Program-made: the position numbers and the translations under genes
Assembly: GCA_016707705.1 (NCBI GenBank)
Contig: JADJHD010000051.1
Location: forward strand, 1-64,000
DNA: 64,000 nt
Reading direction: 5' to 3'
Source of the DNA: Bacteroidales bacterium
GTDB lineage: Bacteria > Bacteroidota > Bacteroidia > Bacteroidales > UBA4417
Shown here: piece after piece, positions 58,033 to 64,000 of the stretch
How the letters are laid out: every line of letters starts with the position of its first letter
Numbering within the stretch: the first letter of the stretch is position 1
The notes under the pieces: generated by a model
Seen by the model: only the letters and a program-made list of their open reading frames with translations
What the model was told of the DNA's origin: nothing
Database searches by the model: none

Positions 58033-59903
58033 CTACCTGTTTAGATAAACAAGCAATACAGCAACATCAGAGGGTGAAACCCCACTGATTCTGGATGCTT
58101 GTCCTATGGTGGCAGGCTTCTGTTTTCCTAGTTTCTCCCGGGCTTCAAAAGAGAGGGAAGTGAGCGATTGATAATCAAAATCATCACTCAGGCGGATGTC
58201 TTCAAAGCGGGCTAATTTGGATGCTATCTCTTCCTCCTTTGAAATATAATTCTCATATTTCAGTAGTATTTCTGTTTCCTCCAATATTTCGGAATCCAGG
58301 AACTGGTTTTGCTCCAGGTACTCCTTAAGATAAGGTATTGTCTCTATCAAACCTTGCATTGAAACCTGTGGGCGAAGCAGCAGACTTTCAATCTTTGCCT
58401 TTTGTCTGATAGGGGCAGTATCCATACTTTCAAGGAATGGATTTACCAGCTCAGGATTAACAGAACTTTCTCTGACAAATTGAGTAATTTCCTCTATTGC
58501 TGCTATCTTTTTCTGGACTCTTTCAAGTCGCTCAGAGGATGCCAATCCGATTTTTTGACTCCTTTCTGTGAGTCGAAGATCTGCATTATCCTGCCTGAGA
58601 AGAATACGATATTCCGCCCTTGAGGTAAACATTCTATAGGGCTCATCGACCCCTTTGGTGATAAGATCATCAATAAGAACACCTATATATGCTTCAGATC
58701 TTTTAAGGATGAAAGGCTCCTTTTCCTGCACATTCATGCTTGCATTAATGCCAGCCATCAGTCCCTGTGCAGCTGCCTCTTCATACCCGGTTGTGCCATT
58801 AATTTGTCCGGCCAGAAACAGGTTCTTCACGATTCTGGACTCAAGGGTATATTCCAATTGCACAGGTGGGAAATAATCATATTCTATGGCATATCCCGGT
58901 CTGAATATCTTTGCATTTTCCAATCCTTCTATCCTTCTGAGAGCCTTAACCTGGATCTCGGCAGGGAGAGAAGAAGAGAAGCCGTTCAGGTAATATTCTT
59001 CGGTATCCCAGCCCTCAGGTTCAACGAAAAGCTGGTGTCGTGTTTTATCTGCAAACCTGTTTATTTTATCCTCAATTGAGGGGCAATATCTTGGCCCACA
59101 CCCTCAATTCTACCGGAAAACATAGGAGATTCATCGAAGCCGGTTTTAAGGATTTCATGGACTTCCGGACTGGTATACGTGATAAAACAACTCCTTTGAT
59201 TTTCAAGAAAAGCTGTGTTTGTGAATGAAAACTTACCCGGTTCTTCATCGCCTTTCTGCTCTGCCATCCTGCTAAAATCGATGGATCTACCATCAATTCT
59301 GACCGGGGTACCTGTCTTCAAACGCTTGCTTTCCATCCCCAGATTTATGAGGCATTCTGTCAATCCTTCAGCTGCCCTCTCCCCTATTCTTCCACCTCCA
59401 AATGACTTCATCCCTATATGGATTAGTCCGTTCAGGAAGGTGCCATTTGTGAGTACAATGGCTTTGGTTTCGATGCGGTAACCCATTCCAGTATACACCG
59501 CTCTAACTCTTCCATCAGATACATCAATACCCGTAACAACATCCTGCCAGAAGTCCAGATTTGGAAGTGATTCAAGCTGCAATCTCCAGGCTTCTGCGAA
59601 TCTCATTCGATCACTTTGGGCTCTTGGACTCCACATAGCAGGTCCTTTCGACCTGTTAAGCATCCTGAACTGGATCATGGTTTTATCCGTTATGATACCA
59701 GAATAACCCCCTAATGCGTCAATTTCCCGGACGATTTGTCCCTTTGCAATTCCTCCCATAGCAGGATTACATGACATTTGGGCAATCGTTCCCATATTCA
59801 TGGTAATCAGCAGGACTTTCGAGCCAAGGTTTGCAGCAGCGGCTGCAGCTTCACATCCGGCATGACCTGCCCCTACTACAATTATATCGTATTTATTAAA
59901 CAA
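58033..59903 (-). pseudogene. mnmG: tRNA uridine 5-carboxymethylaminomethyl modification enzyme MnmG, single frameshift
   Basis: MnmG (GidA) with MnmE modifies U34 of some tRNAs. The first 280 codons are intact: MFNKYDIIVVGAGHAGCEAA (FAD site), SCNPAMGGIAKGQIVREIDA, MIQFRMLNRSKGPAMWSPRA, GTFLNGLIHIG and KTGTPVRIDGRS. At 59093-59097 one G or C is missing in a GGGCC run (GVG-PRYCPSIED expected, GVGQDIAPQ read), and the frame resumes correctly through EGLENAKIFRPGYAIEYDYF, LFLAGQINGTTGYEEAAAQG, FTSRAEYRILLRQDNADLRL and ends LVYLNR. Total length (about 623 codons) is normal. The loss of one base in a homopolymer in an otherwise perfect gene points to a consensus error. Confidence 0.93.
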
Positions 59904-59911
59904 TTGAATTT

Positions 59912-59927
59912 TGTTTCACGTGGAACA
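59912..59927. other. parS-like centromere site 2
   Basis: A second perfect copy of TGTTTCACGTGGAACA, 9 bp upstream of the mnmG start and identical to the copy after its stop. ParA, ParB genes are not in the window. Confidence 0.8.
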
Positions 59928-59968
59928 AAACGCTGAAACCTATGTGGAATCAACGTTTCATGATTATT

Positions 59969-60388
59969 TTACAAAACCGGACAAGTCTTTAGTGCTTCAT
60001 TTTCCTTGTCTGTCATTTGGGTTTTATCTGCAGGAGTCTTGTCCTTGTACCCGCATAAATGCAGTACTCCATGTGCCATTACCCTGCTCAATTCTTCTTC
60101 AAATGTCTTGGAATACTTCTTTGCATTCTCGGCGATTCTTTCAACGCTTATGACTATATCCCCCGAAACCAGATTATTCTCACAGTAGTCGAAGGTTAGA
60201 ATATCAGTTAGGGTTGAATGTTTCAGGTATTGCTGATTCAGGTTGAGCAGGTATTCATCTGAACAGAAAACATAGGCTATTGCACCTACTCTTTTGCCTT
60301 CATTTCGGATTACAGATGTAACCCAGATTTTAATTTTAGCTTTATCCTTTAGCTTAAATCCTGTACTCTCACTGTTAAATGTGATCAT
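59969..60388 (-). CDS. ybeY: Endoribonuclease YbeY (16S rRNA maturation)
   Basis: The product is 139 residues with the UPF0054/YbeY motif MAHGVLHLCGYKDKTPADKT, in which two His residues of the zinc site are clear and the third ligand is at DKTQM in place of the usual DH. Preceding signatures are AYVFCSDEYLLNLNQQYL and DILTFDYCENNLVSGDIVIS. It takes part in 16S rRNA 3' end processing and ribosome quality control. It lies 65 bp upstream of mnmG and 6 bp after the DUF4175 gene, so it is likely in one operon with both. Confidence 0.92.
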   Translation of the reverse strand: MITFNSESTGFKLKDKAKIKIWVTSVIRNEGKRVGAIAYVFCSDEYLLNLNQQYLKHSTLTDILTFDYCENNLVSGDIVISVERIAENAKKYSKTFEEELSRVMAHGVLHLCGYKDKTPADKTQMTDKENEALKTCPVL

Positions 60389-60394
60389 GGTTTT

Positions 60395-63300
60395 CTATTC
60401 AAATGATAAAAAATAGGAACTAACCTTGCCCTTGTAAAAGGGTTTGAATCCGGGAGGAACAGTACGAATCATCTCCGTTTCCTTTTCCTTCAGTTTCTTA
60501 TATTCGAAGAATTTTGAGGGATTATTGTAGAATATATCCTTAGCTTCATTCGACTCTCTTTTCTCATCCATTTCCCTCTTTTGCATCGCCTTTTCCGACT
60601 CCAGTAATCTGGTTAAAATCTCCTGCTGACGCATCATCGTTTCACGGGTAATTCTCTTATTCACGAGATCCGTTTCTGTTTGTTCCATCTGCTGCATCAT
60701 CTCCTTTATGCTCTTTTCCATTCCGGATCCCTGCTGCTGAGTTTCCTGTCCAAGCTCTTGCAACTGCTTTCTCAATGCCTCCTGCTGGGCAGCCATTCTT
60801 GCAAGCTGCTCACTCATCTGTTTCTGGCCTTTCTTACCTTGTCCGGGCTTTTCCATACCCTCCTTCATCTGCTGTAATTGCTTGTTCAGTTGCTCCTGCA
60901 TCTGACGAAGAGATTTCATTTTACTGCCTTCTCCACCCGGCTTGCTGCAGGATCCGTTAGAAGATCCCTTACCCTTTTTCTGCATCTGCTCCTGCATCTT
61001 TTTCAAGGATTCAGCCAGCATCAATGCCAGATTATTCACAGAGGTCATCACATATTGCTGTTTGCTCTTTGCAACACCCAATGACCTGTCATTCAACGCT
61101 TTAGTCGCATCATCAACATTGGAATTAATATTTTCTATCTCCCTCATTACAAAGGGCTCAATCATGGGCTGCCGCTTGCCTATTGCAAATAAGCTATCCT
61201 CCACCATTTGCAAATCATCACGCAGCCTTTTCTGATCTTCAATAATCTTAAGATATTTCGGATTGCCTGAGCTGGTGACTGTAAGTCTGTCCATAAGCTC
61301 CTCCTGCGAGAATGAAATCTTCACCAGATTATCCAGGATTTCCCTAATGGCTTCTTCATCTTCTGCAGTATTCTCGCTTTCCATATCACTCTGCATCTGG
61401 CTGAGTTTTTCACTCAATTTCTTCATCCCTTCTGAAGCCTTGCTCTGTGATTGTGAGGCATTCTTATTCTTGCTATTCTGAAGCTCCTGCTCGCTATTAT
61501 CCATATCCTGCTGAATAGACTGCTCTTCCTGATCAGTCTTCTCCAGTTCATTGGGCTTTTCCAGTTCTGCATTCTTCTTTTGAAGGTCGTCAAGATCCTG
61601 CTTCACATCCTTGAAAGCCTCATCAATTTTTTGCTGCTTATCGAGTAGTTTGGAGCTTTCTTCCTTGGGAGCATCCTTAGTTTCTTCCGATAATTTCTTT
61701 TGTTCTTCGGCTAGCTTCTCCACTTTCTGAATGGTCTCTTCCAGTTTCTTTTCCAACTCAAGCTGCTTGAAGAGTTCCAGGCTTCTGTCAAGTTGCTTTT
61801 CAAGATCCTTGCTGCTCTCCTTCATCTTTTCGAGCATCTCATTCACCTTATCCTTATCCACATTCTCCATCATCTTCTGAAGCTCCTCAAACATCTTTTT
61901 CATCTCTTCAGGAAGAATCTGATCAAAGAGTTTTTCAAGTTGCTGCTGCTTTTCCAGCATCTCGGGAGAGATTTCCTTGTATTGCTGCTCCTGCATGCTC
62001 TTTTCCTGGTTCTCCTTCTGAATCTGCTCAACCTGCTGCTGCAAATTCTTCTGCTTTTCCATGAGCTGCTGCAATTGTTGCTTCTCCTGCCAACCTATCT
62101 CCTTCTTGTCAACAAGCTTCTTATTCATTTCATCAATCTGGCGCTGCAGTTTCTTCGACTGAAGCATTGTCTGCTCCATCTTCGACTTGATATCCTCGTT
62201 CTTCTCCTGTGTCTGCTTTTCTATTTCTTCAAGAGTTGGGACCTTGAAAATCCGCTTTTCGGAACGAGTAGATTTGGCACCATGAATCCCGTCATTATCC
62301 CAGATTTCAAAATAATATTCAATTTCATCACCGGGACCAACAAACAATGTGGCCATATCCAGAAAATAGAAGTACTGCTGCTGGGCTGAGCCCTTTTCAA
62401 GCTGAATCTCCTTGCTTTTTTGCTCCCCGGCCTTATCCTCGCCGGCTTTTTTAACTGATGACTGGAACACCAGCCTGCTCAGTCCATAATCATCCTTAAC
62501 GGTCCCTCTGAAATACAAGCGATTGTCGTAAACAGAATCCTGAAACTCCTCAACGGCTATTGAGGGATAAAGGTCCGGGACAACACTAATGCCATAGGAT
62601 AGGGAGTCGCGGCTTCTGAAATACTGATTCGCTGTAAATACTGAATAAGTCATCCCTGACATCATTCGGGCTGAATATTCGAATGCATTTGAATTATTAT
62701 TGGTAATTTCTTCGGTCTTACTGCCGAGTCGGAAAATTACCTTGCGGGTATCTCTGGTGAAAAACTTCCATTTCAGTTGTGTGCCTTCCGGAACGGTAAG
62801 ATCACCGCTATTGGCAAAAGACTCCGATTTCCTGCCCAGATATGCTGGATAAATAGCCTGCAGATCAAAGGAAAGAATGATGGGCTTAGGAAGCACATTG
62901 ATTTTGTACTCGGCAGAATTATACTGATCAGTTGTAACAATGAAGCTTGTATTCTGCTGCAGATTACGGAAAGTGTAATGAAACGAAACAGTGTTCTCCT
63001 TCTCCATTCGATATCTGGCACCTCCGCTTTCAATAAAAAACTGCTCCGGAATTTCGTCACCCTTTATTTTGATATCAACCGTAAAATCATCCTGCTGAAT
63101 AGCCTCAAGTTTTTTATTCAGGACTTCGATACTGAATGGAGCAGGGCGCTCAAACACTGTACTGTGCTGAATAATTCGCTTGGAAGGACCGGTAATAAAA
63201 GAGGGTGAGATAAGCAAAGCCGCCAGGACAAAGACAATCGGAGGCAGGGCGTACCGGAGGTATTTCCGGTTTTCCTTCAGGTTGACCGCTTCAGTAAAAG

Positions 63301-63730
63301 GAACCGGCCTGAGAAGGGAAATCTTCTGGTTAATGCTGGCTTCAATCAACTCCTTACTGCTACCATAGTCCTGGGTTGTATTTCTCAACTGCAGAGTATT
63401 AAGCAGTCGATCACGAACCTCGGGGAAGTGAATTCCGATAATTTTAGCAGCCTCTTCATGACTGATCATGCTCCCCAATCGTTGAAGCTTGGAAAGGGGA
63501 AGCAGAATATAGCGGCCAACAATGATGGCAGCTGAAATCAGGAAAAGGTAGAAGAATACGGAACGGGTCAGGGTGCTGTACCACGAGAAATATTCCAGCA
63601 GAACAAGGAGAACATAGAATATTCCCAGGGAGGCAATAGTATACAATCCACCCCGTATTAAGCGGTTGGTATAATATTTCCGGATAAATTCATCAATCTT
63701 CCGGATGAGTAAGGAATAGTTGTCTTCCAT
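60395..63730 (-). CDS. DUF4175-type membrane protein with very long coiled coil
   Basis: The product is 1111 residues. Two to three membrane helices at the N-terminus (IASLGIFYVLLVLLEYF, FFYLFLISAAIIVGRYILL, then YALPPIVFVLAALLISPSF at about 160) are followed by an extracytoplasmic domain (about 190-480, beta-rich) and then a coiled coil of some 500 residues dominated by Gln, Lys and Glu (for example EKQKNLQQQVEQIQKENQEK), with Met/Gln-rich stretches. The C-terminus is a short basic/aromatic tail (PPGFKPFYKGKVSSYFLSFE). This is the layout of the Bacteroidota DUF4175 family, of unknown function and probably structural at the envelope. Leucine-rich open frames on the opposite strand are shadows of the coiled coil. 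Confidence 0.88.
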   Translation of the reverse strand: MEDNYSLLIRKIDEFIRKYYTNRLIRGGLYTIASLGIFYVLLVLLEYFSWYSTLTRSVFFYLFLISAAIIVGRYILLPLSKLQRLGSMISHEEAAKIIGIHFPEVRDRLLNTLQLRNTTQDYGSSKELIEASINQKISLLRPVPFTEAVNLKENRKYLRYALPPIVFVLAALLISPSFITGPSKRIIQHSTVFERPAPFSIEVLNKKLEAIQQDDFTVDIKIKGDEIPEQFFIESGGARYRMEKENTVSFHYTFRNLQQNTSFIVTTDQYNSAEYKINVLPKPIILSFDLQAIYPAYLGRKSESFANSGDLTVPEGTQLKWKFFTRDTRKVIFRLGSKTEEITNNNSNAFEYSARMMSGMTYSVFTANQYFRSRDSLSYGISVVPDLYPSIAVEEFQDSVYDNRLYFRGTVKDDYGLSRLVFQSSVKKAGEDKAGEQKSKEIQLEKGSAQQQYFYFLDMATLFVGPGDEIEYYFEIWDNDGIHGAKSTRSEKRIFKVPTLEEIEKQTQEKNEDIKSKMEQTMLQSKKLQRQIDEMNKKLVDKKEIGWQEKQQLQQLMEKQKNLQQQVEQIQKENQEKSMQEQQYKEISPEMLEKQQQLEKLFDQILPEEMKKMFEELQKMMENVDKDKVNEMLEKMKESSKDLEKQLDRSLELFKQLELEKKLEETIQKVEKLAEEQKKLSEETKDAPKEESSKLLDKQQKIDEAFKDVKQDLDDLQKKNAELEKPNELEKTDQEEQSIQQDMDNSEQELQNSKNKNASQSQSKASEGMKKLSEKLSQMQSDMESENTAEDEEAIREILDNLVKISFSQEELMDRLTVTSSGNPKYLKIIEDQKRLRDDLQMVEDSLFAIGKRQPMIEPFVMREIENINSNVDDATKALNDRSLGVAKSKQQYVMTSVNNLALMLAESLKKMQEQMQKKGKGSSNGSCSKPGGEGSKMKSLRQMQEQLNKQLQQMKEGMEKPGQGKKGQKQMSEQLARMAAQQEALRKQLQELGQETQQQGSGMEKSIKEMMQQMEQTETDLVNKRITRETMMRQQEILTRLLESEKAMQKREMDEKRESNEAKDIFYNNPSKFFEYKKLKEKETEMIRTVPPGFKPFYKGKVSSYFLSFE

Positions 63731-63964
63731 TATTAAATGGTTATACCCAATTAAGGTCAGCCTATATTCACTTTTTCAGAGGGTTATCGTATCTCAGCTA
63801 ACGCAAAATGAACACTTTAAGTATTTTGTGTCAGTTCAGTCACTGCTACCCCTGATAATATGTCGTCAGGCTAAGTATAACCTGCAAAATTAACAATTAC
63901 AATGGATTGTTGTTTCGAAGTTTTTCCGCTCAATAGCTTAGGCCTTCCCGAGAGTCCGTTTTTG

Positions 63965-63972
63965 TATCTTTG
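63965..63972 (+). promoter_or_regulatory. Bacteroidota -7 promoter element for a gene beyond the window
   Basis: TATCTTTG matches TAnnTTTG and is followed by a purine-containing stretch about 20 bp before the edge. No convincing -33 element is seen. The rest of 63731-63964 shows no gene; a plus-strand gene probably starts just outside. Confidence 0.4.
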
Positions 63973-64000
63973 CAGCTTCAAATCCCTTAGTAAATGAGAG

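Noticed and set aside
59085..59105. Programmed frameshift in mnmG
   Set aside because: No slippery heptamer or downstream structure is visible, and mnmG is not known to use one; base loss in a GC run is simpler.
61793..62389. Leucine-rich open frame of 198 codons on the plus strand
   Set aside because: It is the antisense of the Gln/Lys/Glu coiled coil of the DUF4175-type gene; CTG/CTT-rich reading is expected there.

Overview
The window reads as one stretch of a chromosome from a member of the Bacteroidota, most likely an uncultured Bacteroidales-type lineage. The evidence is a set of families largely confined to that phylum (DUF4837, DUF4292, DUF4175-type coiled-coil protein, 7TM-AraC regulator, very large NtrY-like histidine kinase), lipoproteins with Bacteroidota-style signal peptides, and TAnnTTTG-type -7 promoter elements. 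No rRNA, tRNA, CRISPR array, transposase or integrase was recognised.

The window has two very different halves. From 1 to about 29.1 kb almost every gene is recognisable but broken by many small insertions and deletions. On the minus strand lies a complete aromatic amino acid operon in the order prephenate dehydratase, aminotransferase, prephenate dehydrogenase (tyrA), DAHP synthase-chorismate mutase, aroA, aroC. It is followed by VOC, SRPBCC (plus strand), carbonic-anhydrase-like and TM1410-like genes. Next come about 6 kb with no recognisable product, a broken M13 metallopeptidase and two fields of short repeats. A small AT-rich island (19.1-20.6 kb) holds two intact ORFs: a secreted protein and a PLD-like protein with zinc ribbons. 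It is followed by a complete but frameshifted type I restriction-modification locus (hsdM, hsdS, hsdR). Conserved residues run smoothly across several frames and some shifts sit in homopolymers, so unpolished sequence is at least as likely as true gene decay. This must be settled before any auxotrophy or lost defence is inferred.

From 29.4 to 64 kb genes are long and intact apart from two single-base shifts. The blocks are: two lipoproteins (29.4-31.5 kb); a membrane-anchored AraC regulator and three secreted or outer-membrane proteins (31.5-35 kb); a YbhGFSR-like exporter (TetR, TolC-like channel, HlyD-like adaptor, DUF2147 protein, two ABC ATPases, two ABC-2 permeases; 35.5-43.6 kb) with a clear palindromic operator at the TetR gene; and a cell-envelope block (43.6-53.2 kb) with DUF4837, an MltD-like transglycosylase with three LysM repeats, tatA, EnvC-like amidase activator, DUF4292 lipoprotein, TPR protein, dut and a polysaccharide flippase. 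The end holds a giant histidine kinase, a SAM methyltransferase, mnmG, ybeY and a 1111-residue DUF4175-type membrane protein (53.2-63.7 kb).

Two perfect 16-bp parS-like sites flank mnmG, suggesting that the right end is close to the replication origin. The same dispersed repeat family occurs in both the broken and the intact half, which argues that both belong to one genome.
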